From the NCBI GenBank assembly GCA_023014485.1, contig JAJOZX010009088.1:1-64000 (forward strand): DNA of 64,000 nucleotides, read 5' to 3'. The stretch is from Bathynomus jamesi (taxonomy: Eukaryota; Arthropoda; Malacostraca; Isopoda; Cirolanidae). The position numbers and the translations under genes were made by a program. A model generated the notes under the pieces. The model was not told where the DNA came from and searched no databases. It saw only the letters and a program-made list of their open reading frames with translations. Shown piece by piece: positions 21,290 through 32,591 of this stretch; position 1 is the stretch's first letter, and each line of letters opens with the position of its first letter.

Positions 21290-22075
21290 AGGTAAATTCT
21301 CGGAGGACCACAAGGCAACGAAACCGGCACCCACATTGGAAAACAAATCGGAACCACCTGTATGCGAAAAAGAAAGAGAAAAAATAAAAATAATACTAGC
21401 CAACATACAGGGCCTTAAATCAAACCATTCCACGAACAAAGTTGTATACCTGAAAGGACTCATGCAAGAAGCCGGAGCAGACTTTGCATGCCTCACGGAA
21501 ACTCATCTAAAGGACTGCCAGGCGAACTGTGAAAATTGTGAGTCCTCTATTGACAAAAAAGAAATACAAATTGACAACTATAACATTCCCCGAGCCGACA
21601 GAACAGTGAGACGTAAAGGAGGATGTGCTATTTACACACGCGAAAGGCACATAGCAGAAATGGCTACAAGTACCTCAAACAGCTACGTAGAATGTGTAGC
21701 AGCAAAAATTGAAAAATTAAATATGGTACTAATTGTAATGTACAGACCCCCAAACACGCCAACCTCAAAATTTTCAGATTCCATTACAGAGGTAAGAAAC
21801 TGGGTAAAAGATCCCATTCATGATCCCATTCATGAAATATAAAAGGATAGGAAAAAATATATGATACAACAGGACAAGGGGGGCACACGAGAAGACCAGG
21901 AGCAGGTAAAAATGCTACTAGCTTTAGCTGTTGAATTTATGTTAACGCACGAAATAACAGAAAACACAAGAAAAAAGAACTACCTAGATTTTGTATTCAC
22001 AAACAACAGTCATCTAATTGATAAGGAAGAAATATCCCCAACTATGATATCGGACCAAAACATCATTGAAATAAC
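21290..22075 (+). pseudogene. LINE APE-type endonuclease (C2)
   Basis: One open frame covers KIIL-ANIQGLKSNHS, ADFACLTETHLKD, VRRKGGCAIYTRE and VLIVMYRPPNTP. The GDFN box is deleted, and the sequence resumes with EITENTR and LDFVFTNNS. The final catalytic SDH is changed to SDQ (near 22050). Both lesions are shared with C3, so they predate the duplication, and the endonuclease would be inactive. Confidence 0.75.
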
Positions 22076-22563
22076 TATAGTGAACACGTTTTATTATTTA
22101 CTTTCTCTTCATTATTTACTCTACTATCGGCTCTTTATTTCATTTATCGCTTGCTTTCTCTACACACGTACCGTATAAGATTCTGGTAGCCACGCCGACT
22201 ATGAAAGCCGTTACAAAACAAAGGGGGGGTTCATTAACACTCTTTTAACACTTGTTAATATTTTATTTACTTCCGAAAATGGTTTAAGTAATTTAGGGGG
22301 ATGCGAGTACGGAATTTTACTATAATATTTTACGTCGGAGAGGGGCACAAACAATTAATTAAATTTTACGTTACATGACGCCAACCTCACGCTTAACGCG
22401 CCTCCTAAAGACTGACTCCTTTGGGGGTAGCCCGCTCTGTCGGCCTCTGTTCAGGATTGCCAAACAATTTCAAACAATTTCACAATTATTAGTAAATGAT
22501 TTATATTAAACATTATAATCTTAATTAAACAAAAATTAATATTTTTAACTAGGCATTACTACA
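22076..22563 (-). repeat. LTR, copy A (3' LTR by inferred orientation)
   Basis: Matches 26659-27139 almost throughout, with small indels. It contains the CGTCGGAGAGGGGCACAAAC and CTCTGTCGGCCTCTGTTCAG blocks that mark the family. Confidence 0.85.
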
Positions 22564-23649
22564 CTCGCATCACCCCCTTGAAAATAAGTTTTTCATTAGG
22601 AAAACTTATTAATATCGTTTAACAAATTTAGTAAATTTATTCAGCAAATTTATATATTTTGCAATTTTTTTTTTTTTTTTCTTTAACAAATTCAAAGTTG
22701 ATAGACAAGAAATAATTAGAATGACAAATTCCACACATATATTTTGTATCATATTATAAAAATCGAAAACTTTATAATTTTCACATTTGCATAAAATAAC
22801 ATTTCACACTGATAATTAAATTACAACCTGTAACTAATCTACACATGCCAAAAAAAATAACGAAAATTTTCTTACATTGGTTACACAAATTTCAAGTTCA
22901 CAATCTATTCCAGCGATTTCTCATCAAAGATCGCTTTACATTTGAAACAATTATTTGTATAGTTATACAGTTACTATCAGGGCAACATAGAAAAAAAATA
23001 AGAAAAAGTTTACATAAAATACTGACCAAGAGCGCACATACTATTTCACGAAAAACACAACAAATATGGGCAATAATCGCACCCTTTCACTTATAATTTC
23101 ATTACATAATAATCAGTACATTAATTTGCTGGACGTTGTTTAGATCACAATCCGCACGCTGACAACGGACTTCTTCAATTTTCAATCGCAGCTCTCCTGC
23201 TCACTTCGAGACTAGAATGCAAGGGATTGCATCAATCAACATGCAACAGGGCAGCACGCTATAATGGTTCCGCTCTCTCTCCAAATGGCGAAAAAAAAAA
23301 ACAAGAGACGTCCAATTCTAAAAGGATCAGGGGGGGAGATATACTGAAAGCGGGACCACGCGCTGGAATTGGACGGAATTTGCAATTCTAGAAGTCGATG
23401 AAGAAACTCGCCTTGTCTCATCTCCACTTTTGTCGGTGAACGCTGCTCTTCCTACGTCCAACAATCAAACGATCACTCCGCCGTAGGCCGTTTCCCAACG
23501 AACCTACTGTATGTCTGTATGGACAGTACAGTCGTAAACACCCGTTCAAGCTCACGTGGCTTGCCTACCGCGTGCTACGACACATATTTAGCGAAGCATT
23601 CGAGCAGCGTGACCAGCTACTGCCCGAAAAATACCAGTAGACCATCTTC

Positions 23650-23825
23650 GATCGAAACTTTCGTGTGCCAAGACCCTGCACACGTAAATTTCTCTTCTCT
23701 TCCGAAACTGTCCTGCGCCAAGTCCCTGCGCATTCGGTTCCTCTCTTCTATCTCTTCTCTTCCGAAACCATCCTGCGCCAAGTCCCTGCGCAGTTGGTTT
23801 CTCTTCTCTCTCTTCATTGGTGATC
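23650..23825. repeat. Three tandem ~50-60-bp units with TGCGC hairpin
   Basis: Three imperfect units, each with TTCCGAAACTGTCCTGCGCC and AAGTCCCTGCGCA. The TGCGC...GCGCA halves can pair across a 9-nt loop in two of the units. The units end in TTCTCTTCTCT. The array is conserved in copies B (33672-33835) and C (about 62865-63030, inverted). Open frames across it are probably incidental. Confidence 0.7.
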
Positions 23826-26658
23826 GATCACCTATCCGGTCGACTAAACTCAATGGATGGAACTCGGATTCAACTTGGTTGCCTCCAAACCGAGCCTTTT
23901 GAAATTTTGAAAAAAAAAAGTTTATTCGAAACGTGTTTCTGTACTGCTTATCATTTATTTAATATTTAATTTACCGAATTTTCTCGACAGTTCACTTCGA
24001 AACAATAACTACACATTTGCTCTGGCCAAATTCACGGAAAAAAAAATTACACATCTCAAAATTTCGCAAAAATTTAATCACATCTAGCTACCAATAAGGT
24101 CACTTATGGCAGTTACAGCGGAGAAGATAAAAAAAGGTCATAAAACGTACGAAACAAAATTGTACAGTATAAATATAAAAGCGCCCATACATAGTAACTG
24201 TTAGTATAATTTAAGAACTATTATTGTTCAAACTACCGTCAGAAATCACATCATACTTTTAAATACAAAAGACAAAATGAACCCAGAAACTTCATGTCAT
24301 CACTTCTCTGACAATCATGAACCCTCTTGCCCTTTGAGGAGGAGCACACAAGACGCCACAAAAACGTTACTGGCTATCTAGAAGGCTCCATTTCCGAGTG
24401 TACACTTGAGCCAATGTTTCAAATGCATTAGTTAACCCCGACTGAAGGTTTAAACAATAATAATTTTCCAAAACAGTTATTAAAAAGTAAAAAAAATTTA
24501 AATATTACTACCAAAATTATTTTAATACAGTAATTCCAACTTGAAACTCTAAATTTCATGAACCAACTCGTAATTCACAATTTACATCTGAGACACAACT
24601 CTCTCCTTCAACAGAAACCCCAGTATGGTTTGCAAATCACAAAAATCCCAGTAATTTATCGTTTCCAAGTGAAACTACAAATTTGCATAGTTATACTAAA
24701 TAAGAATAGATAATATGCACTCAAAAATACACGCAACCTACTGTAAACAAAACAAAACATTGCATAATCAGAGCGGTCGCTTTGTTTGTAAGCGAACCTC
24801 TATACAAATATCCCTAACCGAATGAAACTGCATTATATCCTGACAATTTTGTAATCTTTTCTACGCAAACGCTCGAACTAAAAAAAGACATTTTTCATTT
24901 CTAATACCCAAATTAAAATATCAACTCAAAACATCCTTTTTAGAATACAATCTAAATTCCAAATAAAAATTTAACCATTTCATTGAACTGGAAGAAAGAA
25001 ATAAAAATCGGCCTACCTATACAAATAAAATTGAATGCATTTATAAAACGTAAAGAAACTATATGAAAAATTTCTACACCAATTTCTGTAATTCAAAAAA
25101 ATTATAATAATATCCAGATTTCATAAAATAAGTGTAACGTACTCACATAGGCCCCACAATAAAAATAAAATTTACTGCCGCACTTTTAGGCCTATAATTA
25201 AAAATTCCATGTTACGCGTGGAAAGCACAATTTAGAATTTAATGCATAACATTTGTGCTTATTAAAGAAAAATCCTATGATTATTTACGTTAAACCAATT
25301 AAAATTTTGTTAAATAACTAAGAATTTAATACTCAGACATATACCATAGTGACGGTCAATATATGAACAATATTTAACGATAGGCCTACAACAAATCTTC
25401 TTTAGTACAATACAATAGCCATTTTACAAAATATGTCGGAATTGTCGTGAAAATGAACGAAAGGAACAGAGAGAAAAAAAGATAATCAGCCTACCTACCA
25501 AATTTTGAGTATATAATATATATAATTATATATATATAACTAATATATACGTATAAGTTAATATGTAAGTGTATAATTAATGAGTATATAAAAAAATCCA
25601 CAAAAATTTATAGAAAATTTCACAACACAATTTCTCTATTTCAGTTAAACGAATTTAGCTTATTTTGAAGTCTAACACAATCCTATACGGCCAGCCTATA
25701 ATCTGACAAATTAATGTTTAAGATTATTTTTCGACTGTCCCTTAAAATGTAACTAATCCTATTTAGCGCGAAGCGAAGCGAAGCAAAAAGCCCGTAAACC
25801 TACATAAACAATAAAATAAACCTATCATTATAATTTATGTACAACCAATCGAAATATAATCAAAAATCTACTAATGAAACCCAGAAAATTTTCATGTTCA
25901 TGAAATGTCTTACAATACTATATATGTATATATACCTAGAAATGCGGTACAAATTTTCGCTGAAACATTTTGAAAGAACCGTATAAAATGTGTATCACAC
26001 TGTATTTAAACTAACATAATTTACTTACGTACAAATTCAGTAAAATTTATTATTAATCGTTATTCTTATTATTATTATTATTATAATTTCTAATTCCAAA
26101 AGTTTTAAACACTAGGTAGGTTTTAGGACAGGAGAAAAGGTGAACGAAATGAAGTGAAAAGAATTGAGTCTCGGCAGCGACGAACGATTTGAAATATACC
26201 TCTCCGACGGGCTGAACGAAAGCTAACGAATTCGGAAACAAACGACTCTGAAATTTACTGTTACTCAAATGTTTTGACTCCAACGGAAAACCGACTCTGT
26301 AACGACTAAAAAAGTTTTGAGTCTCTAGACTCAATCTCAAACAAAAAAATTTTGACGCGCGAACTTTTTGAAGCGACGCGACTCAGAATAATTTGGAATG
26401 TAAGGGGCGCCATTTTGAAATTTGCAATGAATTTTTGTTTAATTTGATAATTACTCTAAAACGGGTAGCGAAACAGAATATCTACTAATTTTCTTTATAC
26501 GGAGAACGTGAAAACGATCGTGATTAGTCGAAAGAACACACGCACAAATTTTGAATTCCTATTTATCAGAAACGAAAAAATAATGCATCAGCCTAACGGA
26601 GTGCATGGGTTCGTATTATTAAATTGATAACAATTTAATAAGGTTAGCTGCCACCAAA

Positions 26659-27139
26659 TATAGTGAACACGTTTTATTATTTACTTTCTTTCATTATTTA
26701 CTCTTCTATCGGCTCTATTTCATTTATCGCTTGCTTTCTCTCACTGTACCGTATAAGATTCTGGTAGCCACGCCGAGACTATGAAAGCCGTTACAAAACA
26801 AAGGGGGGGTTCATTAACACTCTTTTAACACTTGTTAATATTTTATTTAATTCCGAAAATGGTTTAAGTAATTTAGGGGATGCGAGTACGGAATTTTACT
26901 ATATTTTACGTCGGAGAGGGGCACAAACAATTAATTAAATTTTACGTTACATGGCGCCAACCTCACGCTTAACGCGCTGCCTAAAGACTGACTCCTTTGG
27001 GGGTAGCCCGCTCTGTCGGCCTCTGTTCAGGATTGCCAAACAATTTCAAACAATTTCACAATTATTAGTAAATGATTTATATTAAACATTATAATCTTAA
27101 TTAAACAAAAATTAATATTCTTAACTAGGCATTACTACA
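26659..27139 (-). repeat. LTR, copy A (5' LTR by inferred orientation)
   Basis: Direct repeat of 22076-22563. It is followed on the plus strand by the TAAC target duplication and the resumed LINE sequence. Confidence 0.85.
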
Positions 27140-29468
27140 TAACAACTAATATAAAGGCAACAGGAAAGGAAATAACGCACAACAGAAAGAAGCAAATTCG
27201 AAATTTTTAATTTTCACTCCAAAGCTATAAACCGGGAAGATGTGACATCCAGCATGGAAGTAATAGATTGGAAAACCAATTTCGAGGCCAAGACAACGGA
27301 GGAGATGCTAATGACGTTAGAGGAGAAGACGTTAGAAATTGTGGAAAAACATATCCCAAAGATACAACAAAGAGGAAAGAGAAGCAGGTTCGAGAGACAA
27401 AAGAGGGCATTTTTTCGAAAGAGAAAAAGAGTGACTGCAAAATTAAGTAATTGTAAAGATAACAACATCAGAAAAATATTAAATGATAAACTGCAAAGTA
27501 TCGATGTCGTCATACAGGAACTAATCGAGAAGCATACAGAAAAGAAGAAGACGACGCTATAGAAGCGATAAAGGCTAACTCAAAGTAATTCTATAATTTC
27601 GCAAAAAGAAAGTCGAAAAACCATGCGACTATCGGACCTTTAAAAAATGAGAACATTGCTTTATCTGATGATCTAACAGAAGTATCTGAAATATTAAGAG
27701 CTCAGTACGAATCATCTTTCAGTATCCCAAAAACTGACAAATTGATATGCGATAGAAACGCGTTCTTTGAAGAAGAACCACAAGAAGAAAGTATAACGGA
27801 TTTCGACTTTACGACGGATGATATAACACAATCCGTAGGAAAACTAAAAACACACTCAGCGGCAGGAACGGATAAATGGACGAATGCAATCGCTGAGCCC
27901 CTATACTGGATATGGAGAAGATCACTAGACACGGGAGAAATACCGGGGACCCTGAAGAGCGTAAACATAGTCCCAATATATAAAGGAGGAGATCGATCCG
28001 AGGCCAAAAATTATAGGCCAGTGTCGCTTACATCTCATCTCACTAAAATATTTGAAAGAATAGTTAGACAGAAAATCTATGACTTTTTGGAAACTCAGAA
28101 AAAATTCAATGATAACCAACACGGGTTTCGGTCAGGCAGATCATGCCTATCACAACTAATGGAACACCACAACAACATTATTGATTCCCTTGAAGGTAAT
28201 GAAAACTATGATGTACTAAACACAGACTTTGCTGAAGCGTTCGACAAGTGTGACCACGGAATCATAATACATAAACTGAAATATATGGGAATAACAGGAA
28301 AAGTAGGGAAATGGATATATAATTTCCTTAGTGAGCAGCGGCAAGTCGTTACAGTACAAGGAGTATCTTCATCAGAATCAGAGGTCCTCAGCTCAGTACC
28401 ACAAGGAATAGTATTAGCTCCACTACTCTTCATAATCATGCTAACTGACATAGATGAGGCGTTACCAGAAACAGCACAGTAACACCCTTTGCGGATGAAA
28501 CAAAGATCAGTAGAAAAATAAGAAACCCAGAAGACGTAGGATCTCTACAAACCGACATAAACAGAATCTACAAGTGGACGGAAGACAACAATATGAAGTT
28601 TAACACCGAGAAATTTCAGCTATTACTGTACGGAAAAAGAGAAGACCTAAAATCCATGGAATATTATACCGCAAATGGACAGGAAATTCAGAGAAATTCC
28701 AGAGCAAAAGATTTAGGGGTTGTAATGACAGATGATGCGAAATTTAAAACACAAAATAAGATAGCAGTAAACAGAGCAAAGAGAATAACGGGACAGATAT
28801 TGAGAACCTTTAAACGAAGGGATAGGAATGTAATGATTCCTCTACTGAAAACCCTGATCATACCCAAATTGGAAGACTGCTCGGTCCTAACATCCCCATA
28901 TAAAAAAGAAGACATTATACAGCTAAAAGGGATCCAGAGAAGCTTCACAGCCAAGATCAATGCCTGCAAAGAACTAAATTACTGGGAAAGGTTACGCGAA
29001 CTAGCCCTATATTCATTGGAAAAGAGAAGAAAGAGATACACCATTATTTACACTTGGAAAATAATGGAGAAACTAGTCCCTAATCTTACTCTGAACCCTA
29101 TAACTCCCCAAACAACGGTGGAAAGTAGAAAGGTAGACTGTGTCGTATTCCCAAATTGAAGGCGAGACAGGGAACATCCTTAACCCTGAAAGAAAATAGT
29201 TTTGTAGTGAGAGGACCAAAACTGTTTAATCAGTTGTCCAAAGAGCTGAGAAACACGAAGGGAGTTGCAGTGGACATCTTCAAAAGAAGACTAGACGCCT
29301 GGCTCAGAACAATCCCCAATGAGCCGGGCGTACCTGGCTATGTGACGTGGAGAGCGCAAGAATCCAACTCAGTACTTCACCAGGCCAACTCGAGAGGAGG
29401 GGCGACAAGCTTAGCCTTCGCGAAATGAGAAATCATCGCGCGAAACCTTTGTAAGGTTGTAAGGTAAG

Positions 29469-29470
<2 letters not shown>
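27140..29470 (+). mobile_element. LINE copy C2, 3' part (reverse transcriptase), mosaic
   Basis: Resumes the LINE exactly where 22075 left off. Up to about 28935 its diagnostic variants match C3 (for example GGAGAAGACGTTAG, CATATCCCAAAG, FADE). From about 28946 to the 3' end they match C1 (for example GAAAGTAGAAAGGTAGACTG, GCCTGGCTCAGAAC, and the terminal CCAACTCGAGAGGAGGGGCG that C3 lacks). It ends in GTAAGGTTGTAAGGTAAGGTG before a (TA)n array. Confidence 0.85.
27240..29159 (+). pseudogene. LINE reverse transcriptase (C2), FADE active site
   Basis: A 246-codon open stretch (27742-28482) covers SAAGTDKW, NYRPVSLTSHLTKIFERIV, QHGFRSGRSCLSQL, NTDFAEAFDKCDHGIIIHKL (first catalytic Asp kept) and VPQGIVLAPLLF. 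A one-base deletion near 28460 then shifts the frame. The second catalytic box at 28488-28499 reads FADE, so the last metal-binding Asp is replaced by Glu. After the shift a 188-codon frame (28593-29159) runs through DLGVVMTDDAKF to YWERLREL. The FADE box is shared with C3 but not with C1. Confidence 0.8.

Positions 29471-29513
<43 letters not shown>
29471..29513. repeat. (TA)n array at the LINE C2 3' end
   Basis: About 21 TA units between the LINE terminus and FB-2. Confidence 0.95.
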
Positions 29514-29514
<1 letters not shown>

Positions 29515-29516
<2 letters not shown>

Positions 29517-30266
29517 TAAACACAGACCGTGCATGGAACAAGGAACTCTTCTGGGAAATTACTTCCACTATAGTTCGAATAAGTAATGATAAGTGACAAA
29601 TACTACAGTTTTTTTCTTTTTCATGATGGAAAGCCAAACGTGGACACCGGGTTATTCGCAAAGAGGCCCCAAAATATAGCTTCCCTCACCAGCTATCTGC
29701 AAAGCAGATAGGATCCAGCTTTGGGACAGGATCTAGGGTTTACAGCTTACACCTAGCCTACTACATTCAGAACCTCAATATATACGCAAGAAACTCGTTG
29801 CATTCACGTTGGATTGAATACATCAAAGGAAAAGGGGTAACTAATGTATTTTTAGCCAAAAAAACAAAACTTAACCCTCAACCGGAACAATGAGCGTCCA
29901 CTTTTCAAGGCACATAACACATCCGTTTAATATACACAAACCAGAACGTGAATGCAACGAGTTTCTTGCGTATATTGAGGTTCTGAATGTAGTAGGCTAG
30001 GAGTAAGCTGTAACCCTAGATCCTGTCCCAAAGCTGGATCCTATCTGCTTTGCAGATAGCTGGTGAGGGAAGCTATATTTTGGGGCCTCTTTGCGAGTAA
30101 CCCGGTGCCCACGTTGGGCTTTCCATCATGAAAAAGAAAAAACTATAGTATTTGTCACTTATCATTACTTATTCAAACTATAGTGGATGTAATTTCCCAG
30201 AAGAGTTCCTTGTTTTATGCTCGGTCTGTGTTTAACATATAAATTTCTCAGGGGACCATTCTGAGT
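29515..30266. mobile_element. Foldback element FB-2
   Basis: Nearly identical to FB-1 (19430-20176) with the same inverted arms and loop, about 10.09 kb downstream. It is part of the large tandem duplication, so FB-1 and FB-2 are duplicate copies and not independent insertions. Confidence 0.85.
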
Positions 30267-30267
30267 T

Positions 30268-30422
<155 letters not shown>

Positions 30423-32109
30423 TTGGCGATTAGATGTGATTTCTGTCAACGACTGAATGACTTTATCTGCATGAATTGGAATGATAGGGAAATAACTCTT
30501 GTCTCGAACACGAAACACGTTGTGGGGATCAGTTTCTATGTGGCGCATGTACACAGACCGTAAATTCTTTCGCGGTCTTTAAAGAAATGGAGATAGCGGA
30601 CTCGAAAGTTACAAAAAGAATGAAATAATGGAGACACATGGTCCGAAATAGTCCCAACGAAAAACCGGGCAGATGAGAGAGAAGAAGAAATAACGAATAA
30701 CAGCATAATAACTAACAACAATTTAAAAACGCATAACAATATGATACGGAAGACATAGATGAAAGGAAAGAAATGAGTAAAAGTTGCGAAGTAGTCAACG
30801 GTCCAACGAGCGAAATGATAAAAAGATAATAACTAAAACCGTAGAATATAAACAGCCAAAGAAAAATAATGATAATGCCAAATTAAGAACTTTGAAAATA
30901 AGAAAAGAAGTAGAAGCGTAGGAACTATGAAATGTAAATACTACGCGAAAGGAACTGCAGATATCGGGATGGCCAATGCATATATGCACAGCCCACATTA
31001 TGCAAAACGCATTACACAAGTGGATACTGCAAATTTGATAAGAAATGCTGTTCCACCATCTTACGGTCTGCAACACTTATGCAAGATATGGAGTTGCAAA
31101 ATGGAAAAAATGCCGATACCACCACCCTCAAAGGAACGCAACGAGTGAACAGAAAAAACGAACATCAAGGAAGAGTGCCAATTTTTTAGACGCAGCCAAC
31201 ACATTTCAGCTGCTAAATACTATCCAACAATTACAAAATCAGCTGACAAATATAGGAATCCGAGAGCCGGACAGAAGGTACGAACAAAGGCACTTCATGC
31301 GTTATCGGGACAACAGGTACCGACAAAGATAAAAAGAGGTAAATTCTCGGAGGACCACAGGCAACGAAACCGGCACCCACATTGGAAAACAAATCGAACC
31401 ACCTGTATGCGAAAAAGAAAGAGAAAAAATAAAAATATACTAGCCAACATACGGCCTTAAATCAAACCATTCCACGAACAAAGTTGTATACCTGAAAGGA
31501 CTCATGCAAGAAGCCGGAGCAGACTTTGCATGCCTCACGGAAACTCATCTAAAGGACTGCCAGGCGAACTGTGAAAATTGTGAGTCCTCTATTGACAAAA
31601 AAGAAATACAAATTGACAACTATAACATTCCCCGAGCCGACAGAACATGAGACGTAAAGGAGGATGTGCTATTTACACACGCGAAAGGCACATAGCAGAA
31701 ATGGCTACAAGTACCTCAACAGCTACGTAGAATGTGTAGCAGCAAAAATTGAAAAATTAAATATGGTACTAATTGTAATGTACAGACCCCAAACACGCCA
31801 ACCTCAAAATTTTCAGATTCCATTACAGAGGTAAGAAACTGGGTAAAGATCCCATTCATGATCCCATTCATGAAATATAAAAGGATAGGAAAAATATATG
31901 ATACAACAGGACAAGGGGGGCACACGAGAAGACCAGGAGCAGGTAAAAATGCTACTAGCTTTAGCTGTTGAATTTATGTTAACGCACGAAATAACAGAAA
32001 ACACAAGAAAAAACTACCTAGATTTTGTATTCACAAACAACAGTCATCTAATTGATAAGGAAGAAATATCCCCAACTATGATATCGGACCAAAACATCAT
32101 TGAAATAAC
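30423..32109 (+). mobile_element. LINE copy C3, 5' part
   Basis: Duplicate of 20366-22075 with the same 5' truncation point, the same loss of the GDFN box and the same SDQ change. It carries many additional one-base deletions, mostly in short runs of one base (for example ACGGCC for ACAGGGCC near 31451, and GAACATGAG for GAACAGTGAG near 31647). These break ORF1 and the endonuclease into short frames. Confidence 0.85.
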
Positions 32110-32591
32110 TATAGTGAACACGTTTTATTATTTACTTTCTTCATTATTTACTCTACTATCGGCTCTTTATTTCATTTATCGCTTGCTTTCTCTACACTCG
32201 TACCGTATAAGATTCTGGTAGCCACGCCGACTATGAAAGCCGTTACAAAACAAAGGGGGGTTCATTAACACTCTTTTAACACTTGTTAATATTTTATTTA
32301 CTTCCGAAAATGGTTTAAGTAATTTAGGGGGATGCGAGTACGGAATTTTACTATAATTTTACGTCGGAGAGGGGCACAAACAATTAATTAAATTTTACGT
32401 TACATGGCGCCAACCTCACGCTTAACGCGCTGCCTAAAGACTGACTCCTTTGGGGTAGCCCGCTCTGTCGGCCTCTGTTCAGGATTGCCAAACAATTTCA
32501 AACAATTTCACAATTATTAGTAAATGATTTATATTAAACATTATAATCTTAATTAAACAAAAATTAATATTTTTAACTAGGCATTACTACA
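32110..32591 (-). repeat. LTR, copy B (left)
   Basis: Direct repeat of 36685-37166. It ends CATTACTACA as in copy A. Confidence 0.85.

Larger units (their letters stand above)
20366..22075 (+). mobile_element. LINE copy C2, 5' part (ORF1 and endonuclease)
   Basis: Begins directly after the microsatellite within ORF1 and extends to the TAAC at 22072-22075, where the LTR element has inserted. The LINE resumes at 27140. It carries about 420 bp more of ORF1 than C1. In this half the internal deletions relative to C1 include the GDFN endonuclease box (around 21815-21835, where CCCATTCATGATCCCATTCA replaces it). Confidence 0.85.
22076..27139 (-). mobile_element. Non-coding LTR retrotransposon, copy A
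   Basis: Direct repeats of 488 bp (22076-22563) and 481 bp (26659-27139) flank a 4.1-kb interior. The element is bounded by a 4-bp duplication TAAC (22072-22075 and 27140-27143), confirmed by the empty site in LINE C1. Orientation is inferred as minus: just inside the right LTR the minus strand reads TTTGGTGGCAGCTAACC, which has a primer-binding-site-like TGG start, and just inside the left LTR it reads AAGGGGGTGATGCGAG, which is polypurine-like. LTR termini in that orientation are TGTAGT...ACTATA. No gag, protease, RT or integrase frame exists on either strand, so it resembles a large retrotransposon derivative mobilised in trans. Confidence 0.85.

Noticed and set aside
23519..23902. 127-codon plus-strand frame, with a 146-codon equivalent at 33541
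   Set aside because: It overlaps the tandem hairpin units inside the LTR element on the strand opposite to the inferred sense, has no recognisable domain, and its C-terminus changes between copies through indels.
26053..26340. 95-codon minus-strand frame just inside the LTR element, possible gag
   Set aside because: It ends in an Asn run from a TTA repeat, is not maintained in the older copy C, and lacks gag or zinc-knuckle features.
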